Source: Rugalucina vietnamica (Eukaryota > Mollusca > Bivalvia > Lucinida > Lucinidae). From it: a DNA stretch of 64,000 bases. This document shows positions 1-11,289 of this stretch, in pieces; the stretch's first letter is position 1; each line of letters starts with the position of its first letter. Both the position numbers and the translations under genes were made by a program. Where the stretch lies: assembly GCA_964017185.1 (NCBI GenBank), contig OZ024874.1, forward strand, positions 38,974,721-39,038,720. Direction: 5' to 3'. The notes beneath the pieces were generated by a model. It was not told the DNA's origin, ran no database searches, and was given only the letters and a program-made list of their open reading frames with translations.

Positions 1-127
1 GACAGCCTACGTAATAGTACATGACATTTACATTATAAATGAAAAGAGCACTTGGCATATGCCCTTAAAGAATGTCTAAAGGAAATGTAAATAAAATCAG
101 TGCTGAATTAGTGATAATATAAATAAA

Positions 128-1000
128 ATATAAAAGTTTGATCCTTTGGAAGCAGTAAAACGTTCAAAGGGAGGTAATTGGACCAGATTGCGCAATTTCG
201 GGTACTGAACCCTCGTCAGTGACCCTTTATAAACAAGCGACGATAGCCAGACAAATATACTGCGATTTCAAAAAATTTACACCAGTGTTGTCTAAATCAA
301 AGACACATACCTAAACGGGGTCTAAAATTGAAAAAAATGTTTAGAAGATGGTTCTAAACGTAAAATAGTTTGCTACTCTGAACATTCTTACTGATCTCAA
401 AGGACCGAAAGAAATAATATAATCTGCACTAGCGATGATGTACGGGGAGACTATCAAATGATGTGAAAACATTAAAATATGCTTTTAAATGGTTGAGAAG
501 TATCGCAATGTGATATTTTGTGTCATACAGATAAAAATAAAACTGAGATCTTTAAGAGCAGAGAAAGGGGATGGGCCATACCGCGGTTGTGGCTACTTAA
601 GCATCCTTTAAATTAATGACCCTATAAATTTGGCAACATGGAGCCAAATAGTGCAACTTTCAATAGGGTAGCCGATACAAATATTTGTACAATTCAAATG
701 GGGCCAAAGATGTGAATCGTTGGTTAGAAAATGAATCTAACCCGAAAAAAAGTTTCTGTTTTCTCAGAATACCTTCGCTGATCTCAAAGGATTAAAAGGA
801 AAACTATCGATGATGTACGGGAGACTTTTTAGGCCGCCACACGGCACAACACCAGCTGCAGTTAGAGCAAATAAAAATAAAACTGAGATTCTTTAAGAGA
901 TGCGAACAAAATAATGAGAAAGGGGATGGGCCATACTGCAGTTTCGGCTACTTAAGCTTCTTCAGGGACCCTATTATTTGGCAACATGGAGCCAAAGAGA
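128..1000. repeat. Low-copy interspersed repeat, at least two partial copies
   Basis: Two partial copies (about 535-690 and 877-1000) share the string ACTGAGATC-(C)TTTAAGAGCAG followed by GGGCCATACCGCGGTT, CTACTTAAGC, an AGTGACCCTAT-type stretch and a GGCAACATGGAGCCAAA stretch. A weaker copy lies at 128-480. The same family recurs at 9585-9950, 14325-14660, 14692-14880 and, inverted, at 25480-25830. No coding signal was recognised in this stretch. It probably belongs to the intronic background of the duplicated FN3 region. Confidence 0.6.
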
Positions 1001-1344
1001 ATTACAATAATTAAAGCCAAGATTTAAAGGTCATTTAGTGAAAATGAAGGACAAACTTTGGAAACGAGTTTTCAGCGATCAGTGTATCCATCGTCTCCTA
1101 TTTGTTTTTGTTTAGTTTGGTTTGTTGTTTAAAATCCTGGTCAACGATTAAGTCGAAGTAGAAAATTCATGTGCAACCCCCTCCCATCACAATCAATATC
1201 ATTCTGTCAGAACTTTTTGTAAAGCCCCGAGTAGAATTTCTGTACAGGAAAAACACACAACTCAACAACATCAACAATGGAGAATCTGCCCAAACTAACA
1301 GTGTTACTGAATTGATCAACAGTTCTCCAAAAAGTGGTCATGTG

Positions 1345-1530
1345 GGAATGTGGGTTCCAGCCCATGATATATAAGAGAATTGCTTGTGCATAAGGGCAAA
1401 GCTTATAACTACTGACTGATCATATGATTACTGGTTAACTGCTCAGAATATCTGAACTTTCCTTGGAAAAGTTTTTCAAGTCAAGTCAAACCATCCATAC
1501 ATCTTAGTTGTTTACTTGGATGGTATACTG
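1345..1530 (+). repeat. Terminal part of an inverted-repeat element (family of 4820-6070)
   Basis: The stretch GGGAATGTGGG..., GCTTGTGC...GGCAAAGCTT and then CAAACCATCCATACAT matches, in the same order, the right end of the element at 4820-6070. A fragment of the same family lies at 17680-17750. It is a truncated copy without its partner end. Confidence 0.5.
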
Positions 1531-1569
1531 TCGAGCACATTTTGGATGCCATGGCAACCTTGAGCAGGG

Positions 1570-1730
1570 CGATAAAGGAGCAGTCCATCATGAAGAAAGC
1601 TGAGGGAAAGCCCAGATTAAAGGTTTGAATCTTCAATTTCTTTAATATTGACTGGCTCTACTTGCAACCGACAGTTTAGAGTTAATTAGGCATAGTCAGC
1701 AATCAAAGAACTCACCGACACACATGAGGG
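1570..1730 (+). pseudogene. 3' end of a non-LTR retrotransposon ORF (zinc-knuckle tail), degraded
   Basis: Positions about 1640-1730 match 7560-7660 almost base for base. Both decay from a C-terminal C2H2-type tail of the form C-x-x-C-N-R-Q-F ... I-x-x-S-H-Q-R-T-H, which closes the reverse-transcriptase ORF of a widespread animal LINE group. Only the last few dozen codons are present and the frame is broken. Flanking bases 1570-1640 could encode a short basic peptide, but I do not recognise it. Confidence 0.5.
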
Positions 1731-2383
1731 TGAGTTCCCCACCTCAATCATGTTAGCCTTAAGTAAAACAATTTTGCATTTTCCATCTTATATATAAACA
1801 TCAACGAGACAAATGTACCTTCGGACATTCTGACATTACAAGTAGAAAACTGCACAACAGCGGAGAAATCATGTAATATATGTTCTAAACATTACACTGT
1901 ATTTGTCATTACTGGAACACTGGGCTACCGATTAAACGAATTTTTAAACCTAGTGTTGTCAATATTTTGAGTAACCTTCCCTTGTTTTAGCCCATAAGAT
2001 AATGTGTTTTCCCATATCTATCTTCAAACGGTAACCATAGGAACCACATAGTCGTCAACATACTCAAAAATAATTTCTGGTTCTGACCTCTGACCAGTGC
2101 TTAAACAATTTTAAGAAAGTTACATTGAGTTTTGAAGACTTTACTCACAATCAGTTAAAGTGAAAAAAAGCCTCAAATTTATGAATGGATGGCTGCCTAT
2201 CAAGGAAACCATAAATGAGACAAATGTGAAAGTAGAATTTCGTTCTGTGTGCGATGGCATTTAAACCTTTATATTTGATAAAAAATCACAATTTTTCATT
2301 TTCATATGGTTTGAAAAAATGGTGTACAATCAATATATCACCCACAAATTAATTAAGAGTGTAAAAGTATAATGACTACTCAC

Positions 2384-2692
2384 GCATGTAGTTACATATT
2401 TTGGTAACATTGCTCCGAAATTCACCCAAACCATCAATATCTGGCGGATACAATACTGTATACACTGATACACAGTACTCTGCTCCAGCGGTTAGTTCAG
2501 AGAAAGTTGCATTTTCTCCCTCCATGTGTATCGTTGTTTCGTTGGTGATGTCTGATAATTTATCATCATCCACTTTCTGAATGCCAACTGAATAATTTGA
2601 CATGAAGTTCGCTGTTTTAGGTTCCTTCCACATTAAAGTAATTGTATTTGTCGAATTAAAGTCTGCTTTGACGTCTACAGGAGAGTCCGGAA
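2384..2692 (-). CDS. Fibronectin type III domain exon (duplicate of 10919-11227)
   Basis: This internal exon of the minus-strand FN3 gene is 309 bp and phase 1 at both ends, so it can be skipped or duplicated without shifting the frame. The acceptor is TTTGTAG and the donor is GTGAGT. The encoded domain has the FN3 core Trp at residue 21, the strand-C Tyr in SNYSV (33) and the signature L-T-A-G-A-E-Y-C-V-S-V at 66-76. Two Cys (73 and 99) could pair. Five N-glycosylation sequons (N12, N32, N50, N60, N94) indicate an extracellular domain. It shares all but 13 bases with the exon at 10919-11227, and every difference is an amino-acid replacement. Which ligand it binds cannot be read from the sequence. 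The gene continues beyond the left edge; I saw no further exon between 1 and 2383. Confidence 0.85.
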
Positions 2693-2756
2693 CTACAAAT
2701 ATTCAATACAAAATATAATATGCATCCCGTTAATAAATAATACATACTGTTGACAC

Positions 2757-2817
2757 ATTCAAGTAATTGTATTTGTCGAATCAAAGTTTGCGTTGCTGTC
2801 TACAGGAGAGACCGGGG
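2757..2817 (-). pseudogene. Truncated FN3 pseudo-exon upstream of the exon at 2384-2692
   Basis: The stretch repeats the first 60 or so bases of the neighbouring FN3 exon, including its acceptor (TTTGTAG) and the sense of SPVDSNANFDSTNTIT, then runs into an in-frame TGA and loses similarity. It lies about 65 bases upstream, in transcript order, of the intact exon. A comparable fragment precedes the paralogous exon at 11290-11386, so the truncation predates the block duplication. If spliced in, it would terminate the protein. Confidence 0.7.
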
Positions 2818-4119
2818 CTACAAATATAACAAATCACATATTAATGTATTTCGTCAATTATTGTCACAAGATTCTTAATAAAAGGATTTCGTAAGTTTGA
2901 TTTTATGAGATGCCCAATAACACAGTATGTTAACATATTACGTAATCACTGTCCTTCAATCGGATGTTGATCGTGGGTAAACAATGATTACACAGATTCG
3001 TGTATATCTAGTTGCCGGATATTACACGTTTGGCAAAGCGTTTCGTTGCTGGAAAGAAGAATGTATACTTGATTGGCGTCTGGAAAATCAGCCTAGGTGA
3101 GCTTGACGTCTCTTTCACAGTTTTGAATCTTAAAACAGCATAAAATTGTAAAACTCGTTCCAAAGACATTGTTTAACACACAGAACTTGCGCTAAAATAT
3201 GCCCGCTTTGTGAGAACAGTGTGTTTATCCAAAGATGTATGGTTTAAATGTAATCCTTAAATACCATATTTCATCAATGTTTAATTGATATGGTTGTGGT
3301 ATCTTACATAATAGGGAAAACTTCCGACAAATAGACGGCCTGCTGTATTTTCAACTGTCCCATTTTCCGTTATTCCTAATGGAAAGTCTGTACCATTACC
3401 TGATGAGTCAATGTACCATTTTCAGTGATGAAAATTCTTTCAGCGGCAGTAGATGCGTTTAGATCAAAGTATATTACAATTATAAATGAAGTTTTCTTTG
3501 AAACTTCCTGTTTATTTTCGGCTTAATCAATGTAGCAGTATCAAAGGTAGTTCAGTCACGGACGTGGTGCCGCCTATATAATTGCAATTCTAATACCTCT
3601 GTCACATATTCACGTATCAGCGCGGTATCGCTCACGAATCTATGAGAATTTCGATACGCCGATGTCTGAGGCGTATTTTGTTCAAGCGACGTATGTACCA
3701 CGTATCTGTATTCGTATGGAATTTCCCTTTCTTATGTACGGAATATCAAGGCGTATGTGCAAAAATGATATCACTTATTGATATTATCGCGACCTTCGTG
3801 TAGATATTTCATTTTTTACGCTAACTCTCAACAAAATATCAAATAAGGGAAGCTGATATTTATAACTATATATATCGCAAGCTCGCGTCTTTCGATATCC
3901 AAACTCGGGACAATATTCACAGATTTCAGTGCAATAACCCTATATTATTATCATTGCCTCCTAGAATGCTTTTGTTTGTTGGAATTGATGTCAGTCAACG
4001 GCAAAAGTCATGTCGGGACGTTGCCTCCATTTTATGAGACTTTTACCCAAAATGAGGATGTGATGAAATCCAACACGTGATTAAAATGTAACCATCCAAC
4101 TAAGCCACAAAGGCTTATT

Positions 4120-4817
4120 GGAAAAGGTCCCTCAGGACCTTTTCCACAGTGAATATGAAAAAAAAAATACCCATGATCGACTGCTCTCTCTCAATTACGC
4201 GTTTTGTCACATAAAGCGCTTAATAAAAACTAGTGGACCCGTCTATACTGACTAGACAGTTAACCGCAATCAATTAAATTTATCCATTGTCGACACTCCC
4301 CGTCAAAAAGCGGTAAAATCTAGCAAGCAGTCTCGATCGTGGTGACTGCTTATTATAGCGTATCTAGGTTTAGATCGTAGATACCCTGACGAGGGGTACA
4401 GATACTATAGGAACTATATATGGCTGACTTTTAGTCCATCACATCGGTCCCATGGATCTGTTTCTGGTAGTGTGGCTGCAGGTCAAAATTGAGAACTCTG
4501 TCACAAATTGACTGCACTGCAAAATGGTTTTCTACACATCGACATATTGATTGTAATCGTGTTCCCTTTAGTATTGGCTTTGATTCCATAACATCATAAA
4601 TTTTGGTCAATGCTTTGAGTGACAGATACACACACTGGTCAAGCGTTCATAACAAGAAACGACATTCATGTATAGGAAACGAAACTGAAACGTATGAGAA
4701 TCAAAATTAATGACAAACCAGAGAATCAACAACACTGAAATCTAGAGCAAAAGGAATCTCTTATAACAAACGGCTGCTGACCTTTTCATTGGTTTCTTTT
4801 TAAAGAAGCCAACTTGT
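4120..4817. repeat. About 0.7-kb interspersed repeat with AAAAGGTC/GACCTTTT ends; second copy at 58061-58755
   Basis: The copy begins at a near-palindrome (AAAAGGTCC-CTCAGGACCTTTT) and ends at TGACCTTTTCATTGGTTTC. The two copies align along their length with scattered substitutions and indels. AAAAGGTC at one end and GACCTTTT at the other suggest short inverted termini. A minus-strand reading frame (4431-4631) contains SLKALTKIYDVMESKPILKGT. The corresponding part of the second copy keeps ESK-ILKGT and SICR-VEN but has stops, so the peptide may be a decayed coding remnant that I do not recognise. Confidence 0.6.
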
Positions 4818-4819
4818 AA

Positions 4820-6070
4820 TATGTATGGATGGTTTGACTTTAACCATTTTTCCTGGGCAGACTCAAACCAAAACAGTTTAACAGTAATCAGATGGTCTTC
4901 CTAGAAAGAGTTCATACATAGGTCATATTAGTTCTGTAGCCATCTGGGCTATTTGAGGTGGACCTGGATTTAAAGTACATAGAAAATGTTTTTACATATT
5001 TGGAAAGGTGAGGTCTTCTGCATTAAGAATCCGATAGGTGGCATCTTGTCACCATTGAGTAATTTGAGAAATTCAAGATGGCGTCCAAGATGGCTGCCCA
5101 TATACAGAGAATGCTATTTTCCTGTGAAATAATCATGTTTTGTCAGACTTTTAGACCTGAAATCCTTTGTACATGTATTTAAAACCTGAATTAATTGTAC
5201 ATTAAAATGAGTCCAAGAAAATATACTCTGTAAAGGGGGCATCAAAGATGGCTGCCAAAACTAAGGAAAAATGAAATATTTGAAAGCGAGTGCCTTCCAA
5301 AATTCAAAATTTTCAAACTGAACCACTTGGTGGCAATTTTGTTTAATGTTTATGGATCCAGTGGATGGCATCTTGTCACCAGTGAGCAAATTAAGCAATC
5401 CAAGATGGCATTCAAGATGGCTGCCAGTATACGGGAAAAGTAATTTCTATACAAATATTCATGTTTTGGCATATTTAATTCCTGAAATCAGTGCAATTAT
5501 TACCATGTAAGGAGTGCATCTAAGATGGCCACCATAGTAAAGGAAAATTTTACAATTTTGGTTTGTTTGTTTGTTTGTTTTGTTGTTTTACGCCCAAGTC
5601 AACCGATATTGCCATGCCTGGATATTACCTCCATTTTCAACATTGGGATGCCATGACATCCGAATCATACTCAAACTACAACCACTAAATTAAACAACTT
5701 ATGCTTATAAATATAGATGCTCTTAAAGGATCTCAGTCTTATTTTTATTTGTCTAAACCACTTTTTCCAGGCAGGTTCAGACCAGTTATCAAACGGCTGG
5801 TCAGTTTTATCTGTAAACACAAGGAGCCCATATTCCTCTCACAACCTAAAATGACAGGTAATATTTTCCTTTTGTGCTGCATGCGTAATACTACGGAATG
5901 GTTGTCAAGAGGGAATGTGGGCATCGGGTCAAGAGAAATATATTAGCTGCTTTTGTCTCCAGGCAAAGTTTTGAAAAATCTAATAAATGGCCATCTGAGT
6001 AATGAGTTACAGCACAGAAGGCCTTAGCCTGCACAAGGAAAGTGGTTAAAGTAAAACCATCCATACATGT
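4820..6070. mobile_element. Inverted-repeat element of about 1.25 kb with internal repeats
   Basis: GTATGGATGGTTTGACTTTAA at the left is answered by the inverse (TTAAAGTAAAACCATCCATAC) at the right. Inside, 4957-5130 and 5340-5500 are diverged copies of one unit containing CATCTTGTCACCA and CAAGATGGC-CAAGATGGCTGCC. An inverted copy of this internal part lies at 8130-8627. Bases 5553-5605 read as the inverse of a SINE 3' tail (TTTGTTTG followed by TTTTACGCCC). No transposase frame was recognised. Confidence 0.55.
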
Positions 6071-6127
6071 AAGCCTTAGTTGTTAACTTATGTGGTTTTA
6101 TTTTAAAGCACATACTGAGTCATGTCA

Positions 6128-6212
6128 TCCAAGTTTGGTAGAAGTCCCGACATGACCATAGCTGTTGATTGGGACATAAATCACCAGCACAAGCAAACAA
6201 ACAAACAAGTAA
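6128..6212 (+). mobile_element. SINE 3'-tail fragment
   Basis: CCCGACATGACCATAGCTG...TTGGGACATAAA followed by a CAAACAAACAAACAA tail matches the 3' part of the SINE at 49672-49885 (TCCGACATGACTG...TGACTGGGACATTAA then CCAAACCAAACC). The tRNA-derived head is missing. Confidence 0.45.
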
Positions 6213-7026
6213 TGTGGTCACTTTCACATAGTATAAAAGTCAAAGCTCTGTTGACAAGTCACTGCAAAATACAGGGACATGTAGTTCACAGCACCCTAGA
6301 CTAAAAATTATGGTTCAAAAATTGGGGTTTAATGTCTCATTATGTATAGGCCCACATACATGTATCTTTTCTCATATACATGTATGTATCTTTTATTCTG
6401 GAAGACAGACAGCAAAGTCTGGAAATGTAGATCCAAGTGACCTATGATTATGATTTTAGGGGGTGGGCTGTAACTAATGTTTGTTGTCAGAACTTGAAGC
6501 CCAATCCCTTTGAGAAGACAATAAAATATGTTTAAGCTATGATTACTGTAACAGCATGTACTCCTATTGATTGAAAGTCAATACCTGATAACTAATATGG
6601 AACATGATACTAGAAAACCTGGTGGCCAGACAATGGCTCTGAATACAGGTAGGGTTCCAAAATGAGAACTCAATATTGATTGCGGAGGGGGCAGTTTTAC
6701 TGTACAGGTAATAAGGGGCCATTAAACCAATAAACAATGGTATCACATGCATTATTCTTAAGGAGCCCCTTTATTAACCCATAAAGCGATGAAATAATCA
6801 CCTTATTATGGCAGTCCATTGATCATTGACACATATTGCACAAGTGGGGTCATAAATTGAATAAACATTGGCACCAATTTAGCTCATTCAGAATAATATA
6901 CACTGTATATCTTTTAATTGTAGAACAGTGGGTTTTACTGACAAACACTCTATATGCACACTTTCATGCATCCTTGGTCTAGAAAATATGCATGTACAAC
7001 TAAATGGTATACATTCAAATATTATA

Positions 7027-7660
7027 GGCTGGAATCAAGCTTGACACCAAGCTAAACGTCTACAAGGCTGTGGTACTGCCAACCCTTTTCCATGCATGTG
7101 AGACCTGGGCAACGTCAAAGAGACTTCACCATTTCCACATTAAGCTGTTAGAGAAAGCTGTTAAAATCAAGTGGTAAGACAAGATTCTAGACACGGAGGT
7201 CCTGAAGAAAGCAGGAATGCAAAGCATGAATACAGTCTTGAAGCTAACACAGCTAAGATGGACTGACCATGTTATAAGCATGCCGGATGCGTGACTTCCA
7301 AAGAAAGTTTTCTATGAAAAATTACATGAGGGAAATCGCTCTTAATGTGGCCAGAAGAAACACTAGAAAGACACACTCAAAGCCTCTCTGAAGGATTTCG
7401 AAATACCAATGGGTTCTTGGGAACAGACTGCACAGGAGCGATCAAAAAGGCGAGGTCTCATCAACAAAGGAGCAGCTCTCTATGAAAATATAGAAAATCT
7501 GTGAAGGTGAAATAAAAAGCGCAGAGAATGCAAAGCCAAGACCAATTGACCTCCAGCAGCGTCTATAACATTGACTTGCTCTACTTGCAATCGACAGTTT
7601 AGCGCTAGAATTGGCATAGTCAGCCATCAAAGAACTCACCAACATACATGAACCTTATTC
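7027..7660 (+). pseudogene. Degraded C-terminal part of a non-LTR retrotransposon reverse transcriptase
   Basis: Translation gives the post-RT C-terminal signature: GIKLDTKLNVYKAVVLPTLF, then HACETW, RLHHFHIKLLEKAVKIKW, VLKKAGMQSMNTVLKLTQLR, W-x-D-H-V, LPKKVFYEKLHEG, SWEQTAQERSKRRGLI-KGA, and finally a frame-broken C-x-x-C-N-R-Q-F ... SHQRTHQH tail. Premature stops (for example after VKIKW) and at least one frameshift show that it is dead. This C-terminus belongs to LINE ORF2-type proteins common in invertebrates. Only the 3' end is present, as expected for 5'-truncated LINE copies. It lies inside the 6.48-kb insertion. Confidence 0.8.
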
Positions 7661-8129
7661 AAGAAATAATGATGATCTTTCTCATTTATATCAGAGACGA
7701 TGTCTTGAAAACATTGAAGGGAATGGAAAAACATAATTATTTGATATCATAGTTTTGAGCCAAAACAGACATTTTCAGAACATTTTCAAATTATGGACAA
7801 CGAGTACTTTAGCATGTAAAGCACTTATATTGTGTATGTCTTACTGATATATGTATTTTAATCTGCAGGAGTCATTAATATATTAAATATACTAAATGAT
7901 GACCATAAGTCAATCCAGATTTCAAAAATACTTTTATCTATTCGGACTTATTCTTTGACTGATGTTTACAAAAAATGCCACCTTACTAATTGTTTTTAGA
8001 AATTCTTTAATTTCAATATCAGCCCTTTTTTATATTACATGTTCCTTTATTCTGGCGAACATTTTAGATGATCTCCATACTTTGTGAATTTTTTAACTGG
8101 TTTCAATGTACACAGACTAGTTCAGCCTT

Positions 8130-8627
8130 TAAATACGAGTAATTTCAGGTCTTACATCTGCCAAAACACGATTATTTACATGCTAATTACTGTTCTCTGT
8201 ATAGGGGCAACCATCCTGAATGCCCTCTTGAATTTCTCAAAGTGTTCAATGGTGATAAGATGACATCCATCGGAGTCTTAAATGTTAACAAAATGCCACC
8301 AAAACTGTTTGTCTTAAGAAATGCATTAGTCTTGAAATCACCTCTTTTCCATAATGTAATTTCCTTCATTCTGGCGGCCATCTTGGATGCTCTCTATACA
8401 GTCTGTTTTCTTGCGCTAATTTCAATGTACATTTGAACTAGCTTTCAAATACAAGTAATCCCATATTTAAAAATTTTCCGTATACGAGCAGCCATCTTGG
8501 ACGCCATCTTGAATTTCTCAAATTGCTCAATGGTGACAAGATGTCACTTACCGGGTTCTTAATGTAGAAGACCTCACCTACCAAATATGTAAAAACATTT
8601 TCTATGTACTCTTAATCCAGGTCCACT
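8130..8627. repeat. Inverted copy of the internal repeat at 4957-5500
   Basis: The reverse complement of this stretch follows 4957-5500 closely. It includes GTGGACCTGGATT, TTTTTACATATTTGG, GATGGC and CTTGTCACCATTGAG-AATTTGAGAAATTCAAG motifs in the same order. The open frames on both strands here are by-products of the repeat. Confidence 0.65.
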
Positions 8628-8844
8628 GAAGGTTTTGCCGGACTATATATACTATCTTCCAAATCATACCTTTACTCAGGTTTGGTTAAACATAAAATGA
8701 GAATCTTATTTTAATGGTTAACGAAACTCGTGCATGTATGAAGAAAAGAAACCACAGAGTGCGTAAAAGTAGTAGTGGCTACAAAAGTTATTATTAGTTA
8801 TTCAGTAACTGTAGTATCAGACATAGTGAACGAAATAACAGGTA

Positions 8845-8935
8845 CATAAACTGCAAAAAAGGATGCATTTACTGCAAGAACGGATGCATTAACTGCATGG
8901 AATGGTACATTACTGCATCATATAAAACCACTAAG
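8845..8935. repeat. Short tandem repeat, GGATGCATTNACTGCA unit
   Basis: AACTGCAAAAAAGGATGCATTTACTGCAAGAACGGATGCATTAACTGCA... repeats a unit of about 25 bp three times with drift. It is a local minisatellite inside the 6.48-kb insertion. Confidence 0.55.
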
Positions 8936-9401
8936 TTGTACACCTTGCAGTCAATAAACGGGACAGCTTTAGGTTTGTCGTGGGTGTCTTTTAGAATCAA
9001 TTTAGAACCTTTTCTCGGAGGAATCTGATAGAATCCTTTGAACAACATCTACATAACTAAAACACCTATTTCATTCACTACTATAATGATAGATATATTG
9101 CCTTTTACGTTAAAAAACTCGCCATGTAAGCGATCAGTCGGCCACGAGACGCTTGCCTGGGCAGTGGGTTTATCATTGAACAAAAGAAATAAAACACAAA
9201 AACATACGAAAATACTTCTAATTTATCCTATTCAGGCGACCGTAACTAAACCATATTATATCACACATTTTTTCCGAGATAAAACCTCAAATTATAAAAA
9301 TTTCCATAAACATGTAACAAACGAATATGTGTAATCACTGTTTACACACGATACACATCCAATTGAAGGACAGTGATCACGTAATAAGTTAACATACTGT
9401 G

Positions 9402-9950
9402 AATAATGTTTCAAACTCTCACGTTCCATGAACTGAAATGAATTTTATTTATCATGTCGAAAAATAAGATTCTGTTGTACTTAGACATCTTAAGCTCCGT
9501 GTTGCTCAAACAGTGACTTTTTAAAGTTGGACACAAATTTTGAATTTAAAATAGGATTATATGGGAAAAAAGAAATTAATATTAAAACTGAGATCATATA
9601 AGAACAGTGAGCATTTTATGAGAAAGAGGATGGGCATACCGCTACTTAAGCCCCTTCAGTGACGCTACAGATTTTGCAACATTTAGCCAAAGACAATACC
9701 TTAAATTTTGCAACTTTCAACAGTGCCATCGATACAAAGACTAATATTATCTACATGGAGGAAAATATATTAAACGTTGGTTAGAAAATGAATCGAAACC
9801 GATAATTATTTTTTGATGTCTCAGAATACTTTCGCTGATCTCAAAGGACTCAAATGAAAATAAATCTGAAGTATGTATGGTGTACGTGGAGACATTTTAG
9901 GGCCACCACACGGCACAACACCAGGTGTAGTAATAACAAATATATTATCT
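9402..9950 (-). repeat. Continuation of the left duplicated block after the 6.48-kb insertion
   Basis: From AATAATGTTTCAAACTCTCACG onwards the sequence matches 12515-12661 and then, without the pearl-like insertion, 14300-14660. It therefore holds the empty site for the second pearl-like element, at about 9551-9565. The region 9950-10680 between the two blocks has no recognised gene or repeat. Confidence 0.75.
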
Positions 9951-10918
9951 ACTTTAAATGCCATCCTTTGACATTTTATCACTCACATATAAGAATTTCT
10001 ATCAACGCCCTGTTTGCCGTCCGTCTTAAATTTGGGTGATTATCTTTAATTTTTGAAGCCATCATGCTTAAGGATTTATATCGGGATGCTCGTATGTAGT
10101 TATGTCTGTGGAGATGTATTCTGTAGACAATATTACACGGCATCAAGGTTTCATGCCGAACTTTATTAAAGAAATTCACTTTTTTTTTGCAAATGTGCAA
10201 ATCTGTATATGGTATGCAATTTGCAAATATACATGTCTTGAGACTGAACTATCGATTCAATGTTTTTGTTTCAATAACGGGAAAGGAATTCAACCATGAA
10301 ATGCATTTAGACCAAATTTTTTGAGTATTCTAATGAAACATTGGCATATTTCTCTGAAAAATTCTTAAATCGCACTTACTGACCTTTTGACATCCTGTAC
10401 TTTGGGTTAGACATACATAACATGCTTAATTATATGACATATACAAACCCTTAATATACTATGTAATTGTTAATATACCAAATTTTAGCATTCAGATTAC
10501 TTTGTTTGGCTTTGGTTTTACTTGTATCAATCGTCTTAATTTTTTTTTGCACTTATTGAACTTTGTCCTAGTTTCTTACATTAATAAGCAAATCTAGACA
10601 TGGAATCAACCCCTATGTCTTCCGGCAGGCATCAATGAATATGCTGATAACTTCAAATTGCTTCCACTCAATTTTGCGATTTAAAGTAAAAAGGCCTCAA
10701 TTTTATGAATTGATGGCTGCCTATCAAGGAAAACTTACATGAAACAAATGTGAAAGTAGAATTGCGTTCTGCGTGCGATGACATTTAATCCTTTATATTA
10801 AATAAAAAAATCAAAATTCACCATAGGATTCCATTTTCATTTGCTTTGAAAAAATGGTGTACAATCAATATATCACCCTTAAGTTAATTAAGAATGTAAA
10901 AGTATAATGACTACTCAC

Positions 10919-11227
10919 GCGTGTAGTTACATATTTTGATAACATTGATCCGAAGTTCATCCAAACCATCAATATCTGGCGGATACAATACTTTATACAC
11001 TGATACACAGTACTCTGCTCCAGCGATTAGTTCAGAGAAAGTTGCATTTTCTCCCTCCACGTGTATCGTTGTTTCGTTGGTGATGTCTGATAATTTATCA
11101 CCATCCACTTTCTGAATGCCAACTGAATAATTTGACATGGAGTTCGCTGTTTTAGGTTCCTTCCAAATTAAAGCAATTGTATTTGTCGAATTAAAGTCTG
11201 CTTTGACGTCTACAGGAGAGACCGGAA
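10919..11227 (-). CDS. Fibronectin type III domain exon (duplicate of 2384-2692)
   Basis: This is a 309-bp phase 1-1 exon with acceptor TTTGTAG and donor GTGAGT, identical in form to the exon at 2384-2692. FN3 hallmarks are kept: Trp at residue 21, SNYSV at 31-35 and L-I-A-G-A-E-Y-C-V-S-V at 66-76. Cys73 and Cys99 are conserved. Four of five glycosylation sequons are retained; the one at N94 is lost through Thr96 to Ile. Relative to the paralogue, replacements fall at residues 2, 18, 20, 29, 42, 56, 67, 78, 89, 91, 93, 96 and 102. It is spliced after the exon at 23968-24237 and before 2384-2692 if both copies are used; alternative or mutually exclusive use is equally compatible with the phases. 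Confidence 0.85.
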
Positions 11228-11289
11228 CTACAAATATTTAATACAAAACATATTATGCATCTCGTATACTTTTGACAAAAGCAATGCTT

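Larger units (their letters stand above)
2158..2920 (-). repeat. Left copy of a duplicated genomic block carrying an FN3 exon
   Basis: This block aligns with 10685-11404 plus 12437-12520: same downstream intron, same 309-bp exon, same truncated pseudo-exon and same upstream intron. The left copy is interrupted at 2920 by a 6.48-kb inverted-repeat insertion and resumes at 9402. The right copy is interrupted instead by two pearl-like elements. The three insertions therefore postdate the duplication. Confidence 0.8.
2921..9401. mobile_element. 6.48-kb transposon-like insertion with 81-bp terminal inverted repeats and AATAA target duplication
   Basis: Bases 2921-3001 and the reverse complement of 9321-9401 match over about 81 bp with roughly eight mismatches; both ends start CACAGTATGTTAAC. 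The insertion is flanked by AATAA at 2916-2920 and 9402-9406, and the paralogous block has a single uninterrupted AATAA at 12515-12519, so ends and target duplication are unambiguous. CAC termini with a 5-bp duplication resemble Transib/RAG-like transposons. The AT-rich target and lack of a recognisable transposase leave the superfamily open. The interior holds other repeats: 4120-4817, 4820-6070, a LINE 3' end at 7027-7660 and an inverted family copy at 8130-8627. I recognised no gene in 3003-4116, 6213-7020, 7670-8125 or 8640-9320. Confidence 0.8.
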
